A stretch of DNA of 64,000 nt. It comes from Armatimonadota bacterium. Lineage in GTDB: Bacteria; Armatimonadota; Zipacnadia; Zipacnadales; UBA11051. The position numbers were made by a program, and so were the translations under genes. Location of the stretch: assembly GCA_013178155.1 (NCBI GenBank), contig JABLXH010000003.1, positions 62,001-126,000 of the forward strand, given 5' to 3'. Below are positions 16,179 through 24,510 of the stretch, one piece after another (the stretch's first letter is position 1; every line of letters starts with the position of its first letter). The notes below the pieces were generated by a model. That model was not told the DNA's origin, searched no databases, and saw only the letters and a program-made list of their open reading frames with translations.

Positions 16179-17192
16179 ATGTACAGACTGGCAGCAGTGC
16201 TCACAGTGGTCGTGCTGCTCGCTGTGCCCCTGGTGGCGGTAGCAGCCCCATTCAACTGGGGGGCTTACTACGACTCCAGCACGAAGCAGTACAAGATCAA
16301 CCCAGCGGATCCGGTCTATTACGGGGTCAATGACAACAACAACCTCGCCCTTCCAGATGGCAGAACCAGATCGGGATGGGGTGGGGAATGGTTCGACATC
16401 GAACAGCTCTGGTTTCATCTGGAACGTGACGCCAGCAACAAGGTAACTCGGTTGGACTGGCTTTTGGTTACCAGCTATGCCGGTTTCGAACCCTATGAAT
16501 GGCACAGCATTGACTGGAGCAAGACAGATCCCTCGAGCAACGGGGCCATCAACCACGACACCAGCTATGCCATGGAGCGCGACAATCGCAGTACCGCCAA
16601 CAGCCACAACTGGGCGTACCGGTGCAATCCGGTGGTTGCCCTGAGCTTCGATGGGTCCTCAGCGTACACGTGGGCGCTAGTGCTTGACATGGGTGAACTT
16701 GCCAACGGTAAGACCGACTGGACCAACCAGAGCCGAGGCGACATCAGCACCTATGCCGGTCTCTACAAAGTCAACAACCCCACTGCGTGGCAGGGGGCGT
16801 GGATAAACGGAGAGTACCGCACGGATATTCCGGCAGACCTGGACACCATCAATGACGCCGCCCTGATCAAGAGCGGGTCTGCTGGCAGCTCCACTCGCAG
16901 CTTCGCGTACCTGGAGCTGGACGCCGACCAGGTATACACCAATGAGCTGTGGCGGCAAGACTACAACTGGGCCTGGCAGGGCTCCATTGACCTGACTGGC
17001 ACCAATATCGCCGCAACCGGCCTGGGGGCCAGTGTAGCCCCCTGGTGTGGTAACGACCAACTGAAGTTCAACACACCAATTGACTGGGAAACCGCGCCAC
17101 CGGTACCCGAGCCTTCCAGTGTGGCGCTGGTGATCCTGGCCCTGGGGGCGGGGCTGTACGGCGGCGGGAAGCGGCTGCGGCGGAAGGCCTGA
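16179..17192 (+). CDS. PEP-CTERM sorting-domain protein 2
   Basis: A 337-residue secreted protein with signal peptide MYRLAAVLTVVVLLAVPLVA and cleavage near VAA-PF. The mature region is again rich in Trp, Tyr, Asn, Asp and Ser, with no recognised catalytic motif. The C-terminus reads VPEPSSVALVIL, a short hydrophobic helix and KRLRRKA, the exosortase recognition signal. The ATG at 16179 has GGAGGGAG upstream and puts the signal peptide at the start; an in-frame upstream start at 16125 would add 18 non-hydrophobic residues. Its tail and terminator match those of PEP-CTERM protein 1, but the mature domains do not look alike. Confidence 0.85.
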   Translation: MYRLAAVLTVVVLLAVPLVAVAAPFNWGAYYDSSTKQYKINPADPVYYGVNDNNNLALPDGRTRSGWGGEWFDIEQLWFHLERDASNKVTRLDWLLVTSYAGFEPYEWHSIDWSKTDPSSNGAINHDTSYAMERDNRSTANSHNWAYRCNPVVALSFDGSSAYTWALVLDMGELANGKTDWTNQSRGDISTYAGLYKVNNPTAWQGAWINGEYRTDIPADLDTINDAALIKSGSAGSSTRSFAYLELDADQVYTNELWRQDYNWAWQGSIDLTGTNIAATGLGASVAPWCGNDQLKFNTPIDWETAPPVPEPSSVALVILALGAGLYGGGKRLRRKA

Positions 17193-17254
17193 CGGTCATA
17201 GACATATCAGCAAAGAACCCGGGCAGGGGCCAGACGGCTCCTGCCCGTTGCTTT
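17095..17254 (+). repeat. PEP-CTERM tail + terminator cassette, copy 2
   Basis: Partner of the repeat at 15659-15820. It covers the C-terminal PEP-CTERM signal of protein 2 and the downstream hairpin. Beyond about 17255 the two copies differ. Confidence 0.85.
17220..17247 (+). terminator. Hairpin terminator after PEP-CTERM gene 2
   Basis: Same hairpin as at 15786: stem 17220-17231 with 17236-17247, loop AGAC, followed by TTGCTTTGGG. It lies 28 bases after the stop codon. Confidence 0.65.
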
Positions 17255-17368
17255 GGGTCGGGGAGAGATCCACTCCGGGCACGAATGGCGTCGGGGAGAG
17301 CCCCTGGACCCACGCTGCAGACGCAGGCGATGGGGCAAAGGCGATGCTCTGGGCGGTGTGGGGGTGGA

Positions 17369-17656
17369 TCAGACAGCCAGGGCGATCGGGAAGGGCGCCT
17401 CGGCCGCGTAGGGGTCCTGGTCGGCACCAGACAGCGCGGCCTCGCGGCGCAGGAGATCGCGAAGTCCATGGAGAGTGACCTCGGCCACCAGGACGCGCTC
17501 CCGCGTTTCGCCCTCCGCCCGCATGCGATGCAGGGTGCGGGTCATCTGACGCTCGAGCTCCTCCAGATGGGCGATGGTGTCGCGCAGGTCGGCGACCTGC
17601 TCGCGGAAGGCGTCGCGGGCGGGCTGGGAGCTGTGGGATCGGTGAGCGGCAAACAT
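17369..17656 (-). CDS. Small coiled-coil protein of unknown function
   Basis: A predicted 95-residue soluble protein on the minus strand between PEP-CTERM genes 2 and 3. Residues about 15-70 (FREQVADLRDTIAHLEELER followed by QMTRTLHRMRAEGETRERVL) have a regular heptad pattern of hydrophobic residues with many Glu and Arg, so a coiled coil is likely; no signal peptide is seen. The ATG at 17656 with GGAG upstream is preferred; a GTG at 17686 would add ten residues. A promoter resembling those of the PEP-CTERM genes lies upstream (17716-17756) with a palindrome over its start site. I do not recognise the family. A cytoplasmic accessory or regulator of the sorting system is only a guess. Confidence 0.5.
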   Translation of the reverse strand: MFAAHRSHSSQPARDAFREQVADLRDTIAHLEELERQMTRTLHRMRAEGETRERVLVAEVTLHGLRDLLRREAALSGADQDPYAAEAPFPIALAV

Positions 17657-17689
17657 GGCTGCGAAGGCTCCGCGGGATGGTGTCACAAC

Positions 17690-17716
17690 TTGGCCACATT
17701 TATCATAGCACTGATA
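17690..17716 (-). promoter_or_regulatory. Candidate operator: shared 16-mer plus inverted repeat
   Basis: The 16-mer TTGGCCACATTTATCA (17690-17705, plus strand) is followed so that TATCA (17701-17705) and TGATA (17712-17716) form an inverted repeat with a 6-base spacer. The same 16-mer with TATCA-N5-TGATA occurs at 63840-63865. Here it covers the predicted transcription start of the coiled-coil gene, a good position for a repressor. Confidence 0.4.
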
Positions 17717-17756
17717 GCCTACTGTGCCAGCAACGCGACCTCAAGGTTTCCGCAAG
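17716..17756 (-). promoter_or_regulatory. Weak promoter with 11-bp-spaced CTTGA-like repeats
   Basis: On the minus strand, CTTGC (17756-17752), CTTGA (17745-17741) and GTTGC (17734-17730) are each 11 bp apart. TTGAGG (17744-17739), a 17-bp spacer and TAGGCT (17721-17716) make a weak promoter. It resembles the promoters at 14842, 15940 and 24409 and points at the coiled-coil gene. Confidence 0.35.
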
Positions 17757-17839
17757 TTTGGTGGGGATAGGGGGAATGGGGGAGGGTAACTGAAGCACCA
17801 ACCCGGATCTGAACGGGGAGATAGATAGGGGAATGGTTA

Positions 17840-17865
17840 GGGGCCACCTCGAGTGAGGTGGCCCC
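17840..17865 (-). terminator. Hairpin downstream of PEP-CTERM gene 3
   Basis: GGGGCCACCTC (17840-17850) and GAGGTGGCCCC (17855-17865) form a perfect 11-bp stem with a four-base loop, 29 bases after the stop codon of the minus-strand PEP-CTERM gene. No T run follows on either strand, so it may protect the 3' end or act as a weak bidirectional terminator. Confidence 0.6.
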
Positions 17866-17893
17866 TGGTCGTTACGTCAGGTGAGGTCGTGGC

Positions 17894-18613
17894 CTAGCTC
17901 TTGCGGCGGCGGAAGTAGAACGGCACTCCCAGCGCCAGCGCGAGCAAGGCATAGGTGCCAGGTTCGGGGAGGTAGAAGCCCTCCTCGGTCTCGATGGTGA
18001 TGTCAAACTGGATGCGCCGGCTCTCAAAGTAGCCAGGGTCAATGTCTGGGTCAAAGCCAAACGTGACGCCTCCATAGGCATTGAGAGAGGACTCAAGGTC
18101 CGATAACCAAGTCAAGCCACTAGCAATAGTTAGGTCCAGCTGACTTGGTTCAGACGGCCACGTAGTCCAGTCCAGCAGATTCACAGTTGTCCATCCCGTA
18201 CTATCGAAAAGATCTGCTGGAGGTGGTCCATCAGTTGTGTACCACGCGCTGTTAGAGCCTGTCCGGAAGCCAGCAGGAGGTGATGGGTCAGTAATGAGCG
18301 TCCAACTAGCAGCGTGAGTACCATTCAGAATGTCAAGGTACAGAACGTCAGTTGACCCGACACCGCCTGTAGCATTCCAGACACCATAGATTGTGAGCGT
18401 GGCAGCGGTCACGTTGTAGTGAGACGCATTGCCCTTTGTGTTGGGATAGAGCAACTCCCACTGAAAGGCCTCTGCCTGGGAGAGGCTGCGAAGATCCCGA
18501 TCGATGGGAATGTCGCTGAAGGTGTACACAGTGGAATAGGCGACCGTTGGCAGTAGTCCAACGATCATCGTGGCCACAGTAAGAAACAAAAGTCTTCCTC
18601 GCAAGAGTTTCAC
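17894..18613 (-). CDS. PEP-CTERM sorting-domain protein 3
   Basis: A 239-residue secreted protein. The signal peptide includes LLFLTVATMIVGLLPTVAYS. The mature part is rich in Thr, Asp, Trp and Tyr with a beta-sandwich look (LDLTIASGLTWLSDLE, RRIQFDITIETEEGFY) but no recognised domain. The C-terminus is LPEPGTYALLALALGVPF followed by YFRRRKS, an exosortase signal that differs from proteins 1 and 2. It starts at GTG with AAAGGAAAG upstream. It lies 212 bp downstream of epsI in the same direction and may be transcribed with the exosortase operon; no clear promoter was seen in that gap. Confidence 0.82.
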   Translation of the reverse strand: MKLLRGRLLFLTVATMIVGLLPTVAYSTVYTFSDIPIDRDLRSLSQAEAFQWELLYPNTKGNASHYNVTAATLTIYGVWNATGGVGSTDVLYLDILNGTHAASWTLITDPSPPAGFRTGSNSAWYTTDGPPPADLFDSTGWTTVNLLDWTTWPSEPSQLDLTIASGLTWLSDLESSLNAYGGVTFGFDPDIDPGYFESRRIQFDITIETEEGFYLPEPGTYALLALALGVPFYFRRRKS

Positions 18614-18825
18614 CTCGCTTTCCTTTCAGATTGCCGTTAAGTGGCGATCCTTCTCGTCTTGACCCCCATCTTGTCCCTGGCGCGGCCTGGGTCATTGGGC
18701 CCGGCCAGGTTTACAGCGTGCGGTGGGTGCCAGACGGGGCGCCCAGTGTCTGGGGCCCACCAGAATTGGGTATTGCTCGGGTCATTCCCCCTTTCGCCGT
18801 CCGCGTCGCGGCCTGCCAGTTCAGC

Positions 18826-19467
18826 TCAAGGGCGCAGGCACTGCTGGACATGGGGCAGGACCAGCGCCATGAACTCGGTCACCAGCCCCGTGGCCTTGCC
18901 CACGTCCGCCTCACCCAGGAGTTTCTGGTTCACCAGTATCAGGGCCGTGGTGTTGCCACCCTTGCGACCCTGCTGCAGCATCATCTGTAAGTGCCGATCC
19001 ATCCAGGTCGGGCTGGTCTGCCTGGCGTCGGTGAAGATGTAAAGTTCCACGATGCGTTCATTGTCATGCCTCAGGCCGTGCAGGATCGTGGCGTGAGCAG
19101 TCTGGCCCCTCGTCCCATAAGGGAACTCCAATGTGGTCTCGCGAGTGATCTCGTAACCCAGGCCCTTGAGGCAGTTTTGCGGCGGATGAAGCTGGTCCCA
19201 GCCGTCGCTGAAGACGACCGAGAAGCCCAGCTTCTCGCCCCTGGAATTGGTATAAGAACGCTGCACCAGCGTGGACTGTGACAGCACCTTGACGACCTTG
19301 GGGTCGGTCTCGAGGTCCTGGCCGGTCCAGTCGCCGATCTTCATCGGAATGGTGATTGCCTTGACGGTCCGGGCCGAGCCGGCAACGGATTGCCGGGCCA
19401 CCAGGCGGTCGCCGATGACCAGCAGGACCGGGAACCCCAGGGCGATCAGCCATCGGTAGGAGAGCAT
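18826..19467 (-). CDS. epsI: EpsI-family exosortase-associated protein
   Basis: A 213-residue protein with one N-terminal membrane segment (MLSYRWLIALGFPVLLVIG) and a periplasmic domain. It matches the exosortase C-terminal/EpsI family: IPMKIGDWTGQDLETDP near residues 39-55 and GWDQLHPPQNCLKGLGYEI in the middle, which contains the conserved His-Pro and Cys. The ATG at 19467 overlaps the end of the exosortase gene by 22 bases; an upstream in-frame start would lengthen the overlap without a better signal. In some lineages this domain is fused to exosortase; here it is separate. Its exact role in sorting is not established. Confidence 0.87.
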   Translation of the reverse strand: MLSYRWLIALGFPVLLVIGDRLVARQSVAGSARTVKAITIPMKIGDWTGQDLETDPKVVKVLSQSTLVQRSYTNSRGEKLGFSVVFSDGWDQLHPPQNCLKGLGYEITRETTLEFPYGTRGQTAHATILHGLRHDNERIVELYIFTDARQTSPTWMDRHLQMMLQQGRKGGNTTALILVNQKLLGEADVGKATGLVTEFMALVLPHVQQCLRP

Positions 19468-20339
19468 GGTGTCACCCACCTGGTGATGTAGAACAAGCCG
19501 ATAAGGCCGAAGACAAAGACGACGACTCCCGCCCACTCGTGATAGAGACCGCTGGCGGCCTGCGGCCCGAAGGTCTTGCCCATGAGCAAGGTGATGTCAA
19601 TGCGCAGGGTATTGATCAATACCGCGAGAGGCAGGCTGGAGAGGAAGATGATAGCTTTGCGCCAGGTAGAGACCTGGGCAAAGTACGCAAAGAGCGCCCC
19701 GCCGGCCATGAGGGCGACGACGGAGCGGATGCCGCTGCAAGGCATGTCCACCATCAGGCGGTAGTCACGCACGAGGATCTCGGTGCCGTTGACCGTGGTG
19801 GGCAGGCCCAGGGCGATGGGTAACCAGGCGGCCATGCGCGTGGCCAGCAGGCGCATGGAAAAGATGAAGGGATCGAGTGCCGACGACAGCGGCAGCATGA
19901 AGACCAGGAAGGCGATGGGGAAAGCCAGTTCCCGGGCGAAGGCGCGGCCAAGGAGCAGCAGGACCATGCCCCAGACCATGACCAGGAAGGAGAGGGCATA
20001 GGGGTAGTTGATTCCGGTCCAGCTACCCAGGAAGTAGAGCGCGGCAGCCAGGGCGAGGACCAGCAGGCCCCAGTTGGACCCATCGATGGGCAAGCTGCGC
20101 AGGTGGTCCTTCTTCAGCCAGATTATGTACGCGGACAAGGGCGGGATGAGCATGCCACCGCCCGAATAGGGCTCCAGGGGCCAGCGCATGATCATCCACT
20201 TGAGGGGCTGGAAGTAAGCAACGGCTAGCAGGACGATAAGCCCCACGGCCGGCGCCCAGGCAGCCCATGAGGCCCGCAGGTCGGGTTTTCGGATCATCTC
20301 GGCAGACTGTTCCATGCAGCAGTCACTCATTGGCAACAC
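19446..20339 (-). CDS. xrt: Exosortase (PEP-CTERM protein-sorting transpeptidase)
   Basis: A 297-residue polytopic membrane enzyme. The exosortase catalytic residues are visible: Cys201 in VDMPCSGIRSVVAL, Arg246 in LINTLRIDITLLMG and His267 in LYHEWAGVVVF. About eight hydrophobic segments place these near the periplasmic side. It should recognise PEP-CTERM tails, cut them and attach the proteins to a cell-surface carrier, by analogy with sortase. It lies 18 bp after a GT-C gene and overlaps epsI. Likely substrates here are the proteins at 14995, 16179 and 17894. The start could also be the ATG at 20330. The subtype is not assigned. Confidence 0.93.
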   Translation of the reverse strand: MLPMSDCCMEQSAEMIRKPDLRASWAAWAPAVGLIVLLAVAYFQPLKWMIMRWPLEPYSGGGMLIPPLSAYIIWLKKDHLRSLPIDGSNWGLLVLALAAALYFLGSWTGINYPYALSFLVMVWGMVLLLLGRAFARELAFPIAFLVFMLPLSSALDPFIFSMRLLATRMAAWLPIALGLPTTVNGTEILVRDYRLMVDMPCSGIRSVVALMAGGALFAYFAQVSTWRKAIIFLSSLPLAVLINTLRIDITLLMGKTFGPQAASGLYHEWAGVVVFVFGLIGLFYITRWVTPCSPTDG

Positions 20340-20357
20340 GCAGCGGCGAGCCGCCGC

Positions 20358-21974
20358 CTAGATACTGGGAGCAGGCACTCCGGGCGGAATGTACAGACTG
20401 CCCGGGAAGCGGGTCTTCTCGACACGCTTCAGGTTCAGAATGGCTTTCTGGCGAGTGACCAGGGCCCGCTGCCAGTCTTCCATACGCTCCTCCCGCGGGA
20501 AGCGGAGGAGTTGGGGCGAGAGGTAGACCAAGTCAAGCTTGATGCCAGCCTTCTGCATCTGCCCCAGCTCCGCAATGGAGTTGGGGAGGAAGATGGTGGT
20601 CTGGTTCGCATACCAGGTGGCCCACCAGGGGATGTCGGTAGCGACGACCTTGTACTGTTTCTCCTCGGCCAGAGCTTTCAGGATGGGCACTGCCGGGTGC
20701 TGGCGGGCCGCCGGCATGACGAACAGGTAGTTCAGGAAGGGATAGGCCAAGACGAGCATCCAGCCCAACAGGATGAAGAAGCGCTTGCGGTCCATGACCG
20801 ACGGCGAGGGAGTTCGCTCGGCATCCCGCTGCAGGTACTGGTCAATGAGCTCCACGAACCAGGAGACCGCGATGATGGCGACGATCGGCCCGAAGGCCAG
20901 GATGAGGTTGGTGACCGGGACGTAAAGACAAAGGACCAGCGCGGTCAGGACGATGGCCAGCGCCAGGCACCAGTGGAACACCACATAGCGTTTGCGGGCC
21001 CAGGCCAGCATGAGACCGGCCAGGAAGAAGGGCATGACGTACAGGTTCACGACGTTGGGCAGCGCGGCGTAGAAGGTGTTCATGCCCTGAATGAACTTCT
21101 TGAGCATATCCGGGCCGTTCCGCATGGCTTCCAGCAGGGGCGACGGTGGGACCGTTGAGAACTCGCGGTAGAGTACCTGCCGGGGCGAGAAGTCGGTGCC
21201 CATGATCATCTCGTAGCTCATGAGCGAGATGAATGGTTTCCCGACGATGAGGCTGGAGCGGATGATCCATGGCGCCACCACAATGACGAAGACCAGCACC
21301 GAGAGGCCGGCGAGCTTCCAGCGAGACGGTCTGGGCGCAAGGAGGACTAGATACACGATGACCGCGGGGAGGAGGGCAAGGGTCTCATAGCGGGTCAGGT
21401 AAAGCAGCCCGAGAAGCAGCCCAATCACTACCGGCCAATGCCAGGCGGTCTGCTTCTCGGACCGTCCCCACCAGAGCAGGAGACCACAGAGGCTGGTGAT
21501 GAGAAAGGCCAGGAGGGTGATTTCCAGGCCAGAGACCATCTGCTCCAGCAAGGGCACGGAGATGAGACAGATGACTACCCCGAAGATGCCCACGGGGTCG
21601 CTAAAGAAGAAGCGTCCGACTAAATAGACTACCACCAGAGTAAGCAGGTAGAAGAAGATGGATCCGAGGATAACCGTCTTGTCGGTGGCACCGAAGAGTT
21701 TCATGGCCCCTGCCAGGCAGGCAATATAGACCGGCCCACGGCCCAACTCCGGGGCGTTCTCAACACCCGGCTTGATCGCCAGTCGCAGAGGCGTCAGAGC
21801 GGACGTAGTGAAACCCTTCCCTTCGGCGAGGTTGCGGGCTATCTGGGCGTAGTCAGCCGCATTGACATCAGTCAGATGCTCAAACTTGGCGACAAAGACC
21901 ACCATCACCAGGATGAAGGTGCCAAAGACGAGCAGTGCGCGCCGCAAGAGGTAGTCGAACAGAGTGATGGACAT
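20358..21974 (-). CDS. GT-C membrane glycosyltransferase (GT39-like)
   Basis: A 538-residue membrane protein. The first loop contains DVNAADYAQIARNLAEGKGF, the acidic motif of ArnT/PMT-like enzymes, followed by APELGRGPVYIACLAG. About ten hydrophobic segments are followed by a C-terminal soluble domain (from about 430) with ILKALAEEKQYKVVATDIPW. It sits between the CapD-like gene and exosortase in the minus-strand operon. It may glycosylate PEP-CTERM proteins (which are rich in Ser/Thr) or the polysaccharide; this is inference from position. Confidence 0.78.
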   Translation of the reverse strand: MSITLFDYLLRRALLVFGTFILVMVVFVAKFEHLTDVNAADYAQIARNLAEGKGFTTSALTPLRLAIKPGVENAPELGRGPVYIACLAGAMKLFGATDKTVILGSIFFYLLTLVVVYLVGRFFFSDPVGIFGVVICLISVPLLEQMVSGLEITLLAFLITSLCGLLLWWGRSEKQTAWHWPVVIGLLLGLLYLTRYETLALLPAVIVYLVLLAPRPSRWKLAGLSVLVFVIVVAPWIIRSSLIVGKPFISLMSYEMIMGTDFSPRQVLYREFSTVPPSPLLEAMRNGPDMLKKFIQGMNTFYAALPNVVNLYVMPFFLAGLMLAWARKRYVVFHWCLALAIVLTALVLCLYVPVTNLILAFGPIVAIIAVSWFVELIDQYLQRDAERTPSPSVMDRKRFFILLGWMLVLAYPFLNYLFVMPAARQHPAVPILKALAEEKQYKVVATDIPWWATWYANQTTIFLPNSIAELGQMQKAGIKLDLVYLSPQLLRFPREERMEDWQRALVTRQKAILNLKRVEKTRFPGSLYIPPGVPAPSI

Positions 21975-22043
21975 GCGATCGTTTGGCCTCTGCTGTTGTG
22001 GTTTGGTAGGATGTGCGATGACTGCTCGTCAGACTTAGAGTGC

Positions 22044-23917
22044 TCAGGCTGTTGTCGCGACCAGATATTCCGGAAGCTCGATAGTCCCGTTCGTTGCCTC
22101 CTTCAATACACGGCGCACTCGCACCTCATCGCAGAAGGCGACGGCCTCGCGGAGGGTGCGGAGAGCAATGTTTAGCTCCAGACACTGCTCTCGATGCCCG
22201 TTCGGCACGATGCGGCGGATCCGGGGGTTGTTAGTGGGTTGGAGCACTTCCCAGGGACTGGATAGCGCTTCGTGCAGTTTTTCCCCCGGCCGGAGGCCGA
22301 TGAAGGCGATGGCGCCCGGCGCGTCCGGGTCCTTGCCCTCCATCTCCAGCACTGCCCGAGCGATGGAGAGTATCTTCAGGGGCTCTCCCATGTCCAGGAC
22401 GAAGATGTCGCCCCCTTGGCCCAGGGCCCCCGCCTGCAAGACCAGGAAGGAAGCCTCTTCAATATGGTCATGAAGAAGCGGTCTACATCAGGATGGGTAA
22501 CCTGTAGCGGTCGTCCCATGCGAGCACAGCGCTGGAAAATCGGCACGACGCTGCCAGCACTGCCCAGAACATTGCCGAAGCGCACCGCCATGAACTTGGT
22601 CTTCGAACTCCCGTTACGAGAGGCGACGATGCGCTCACACAGGCGCTTGGTGGCGCCCATGACGCTGGTCGGTTCGACCGCTTTGTCGGTGGACACGAAG
22701 ATGAAGCGCTCCACACCATAGTCAGACGCCAGGTTCACGACCAGTTCGGTGCCCAGAACGTTGTTCCGCGCCGCCTCGACCGCGTTGACCTCCATCAAGT
22801 AGACGTGCTTGTGTGCCGCAGCGTGGATGACGACTGCGGGGCGATAGCGGTCAAACATCTCCTCCATGGCCTCCCGCGAGGTGATGTTGGCGATGACCGG
22901 GACAAACTCGATGCGCGGCCACTTCTCGGTAAGCTCGTAATAGATGGAATGGACACGGTTCTCGCCACGGCCTAGCAAGACGACCCGTTCCGGCCCGTAG
23001 CGACAGAGCTGGCGGCAAATCTCGCTGCCGATCGAGCCTCCGGCGCCAGTCACCAGAATGGTGCGTCCTTCGATGTAGTTATCGGGCAGGGCCAGATTCA
23101 GGCAGCTGGTGTCCCGGCCAATCAGGTCACCCAGGTCAACATCGCGGACACTTACGGCCTGGTCCTCCCCGGTGAGCAGCTCCAGCAGCCGCGGGACCGT
23201 GCGCACACGAACGCCCAGCTCACGCCCCTGGTCCATAACGCGCTGGATTACTGTGCCCGCAACGGAGGGTAGAGCAAGGATGATCTCATCTACGTTGTAG
23301 CGAGCTACGAGCTCCGCAAGGTTGTCACCAGTGCCTAACACGCGCTTGCCGGCAATGATCATGCTCTGAAGGCAGCGATCATCGTCAACGAAACCAACGA
23401 TTTCAATGTGAGACTGGGGGTCATCGCGGGTCTGCCGGACCAGCATGACGCCGGTCTGGCCCGCTCCATAGACCAGGGCCCGAACGCGATCGGCCTTGGG
23501 CAGCGTGGACGCATGGTAGAGGTGGCGTCGGAGTGTGCGCCAGGCGAAGCGAGTGGCCGCCACAGCGAGGATCGCAAAGCCCCACGACATGGCCACGACA
23601 CTGCGGGGATAACCCAAGGGTGTGGTCATGACAACGAGGCCGAACAGACCAAAGGTGATCGTGGCGCCGGCCACGATGACCAGAAGAGCATCTGCAGAGG
23701 CATACTCCCAGATGCGGTTGTACAACCCCAGCAGAAGTGCTGTGGCCACGAAGATGCACGCAAGGGCTGGTGTGGTGTAAAGGTAGATGCGCCAGTAGGA
23801 GGCCGGGATGTCTCCATCAAAGCGAAGCCAGAAGGCACCGTATATGCACAGGTGCAGAATCGCGAGGTCAACCAACCCCAAGGCGATCCTGTGCCAGTTG
23901 AGCATGCGCGGCGTCAT
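22044..23917 (-). pseudogene. CapD/FlaA1-type nucleotide-sugar 4,6-dehydratase, frameshifted
   Basis: Two adjacent frames together give a complete protein of about 623 residues after removing two bases. The N-terminal part has four membrane helices and a CoA-binding-like domain (ALVYGAGQTGVMLVRQTRDD). The SDR domain follows: TILVTGAGGSIGSEICRQL, HAAAHKHVYLMEVN, and the active-site region FVSTDKAVEPTSVMGATKR. After HPDVDRFFMTI the frame breaks and resumes as QAGALGQGGDIFVLDMGEP and GLRPGEKLHEAL. The break is an extra AT at 22461-22466. This could be a true mutation or a sequence error. The product would make a 4-keto-6-deoxy UDP-HexNAc precursor. The ATG at 23917 with GAGGGAGA upstream is the chosen start. 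Confidence 0.82.
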
Positions 23918-24371
23918 CTCATTGTCTCCCTCAGAACAAGGAGTTCGTGTCCGCAACAGTGCTAGTTAGGCCGGCACCGAACCAGATCGGAAGTTGCAGT
24001 TTTCTGCCCCCTGATTGGCTAGGCCAGCTATGGATGCCAGCAGTGCCAATCCGGAAAGAAGTGGGTGGGAGAAGATCCTAAACAGGTAGAGGTCGGACTG
24101 GGCAAGTCCCCCCGAAAGGTTACCCGCGCATAGCGCCTGGAGAGGTTTGTTGCCCCGCAAGACCATTGTTCATTGCCCCCCTCGACAACGAGCAAATGGA
24201 TCGCATCACCTGGGCCCTGCTGGATACCGCACAGGCCAGGCAACGGCTCAACATGTGGGTAGCCCCTTGTCCTGCCAGGTCAGGCCAAAGCGCGATGAGG
24301 TGGGGATCAGACCGTGGTCACGGCGTTACCGGGATCTGAGCAGTAAGTAGACTGTAGACAACCCCCAATTC

Positions 24372-24409
24372 TCAAGGTAAGTATAAGCAACACTCAAGGA
24401 AGTGTCAAG
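24372..24409 (-). promoter_or_regulatory. Promoter of the capD-exosortase operon with 11-bp-phased CTTGA repeats
   Basis: On the minus strand CTTGA repeats end at 24405, 24394 and 24372, with CTTAT at 24383, all exactly 11 bp apart. TTGACA (24408-24403), a 17-bp spacer and TATACT (24385-24380) form a near-consensus promoter. It points toward capD, GT-C, exosortase and epsI with a leader of about 460 nt. Its sequence closely resembles the PEP-CTERM gene promoter at 15940: both read TTGACAC, then CCTTGAGT, then CTT. Confidence 0.6.
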
Positions 24410-24481
24410 TGCCGATGTCTCTGCTGCCTTCAGGCATGCCGCCGAATAGTGCCAACAGGTGGAACACGTGGCAGCAGACAC

Positions 24482-24510
24482 TTGCGAAGGCGCGGGATAT
24501 GTGGTATAGG
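24482..24510 (+). promoter_or_regulatory. Possible promoter for export module 2
   Basis: TTGCGA (24482-24487), a 17-bp spacer and TATAGG (24505-24510). The match is modest and the leader to the gene at 24975 would be about 460 nt. Confidence 0.22.

Noticed and set aside
17196-17699. 167-codon open frame on the minus strand
   Set aside because: It overlaps the terminator repeat and the better coiled-coil frame, is rich in Arg/Pro/His, and ends inside the repeated hairpin; it looks like a shadow frame of GC-rich DNA.
18657-18674. CTTGA and CTTGT 12 bp apart on the plus strand
   Set aside because: Resembles the phased repeats but has only two units, wrong spacing, and points away from any plus-strand gene.
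23966-24166. 66-codon minus-strand frame with a hydrophobic stretch before capD
   Set aside because: No ribosome site in a useful place, no family, and unusual codons; more likely part of the long leader.
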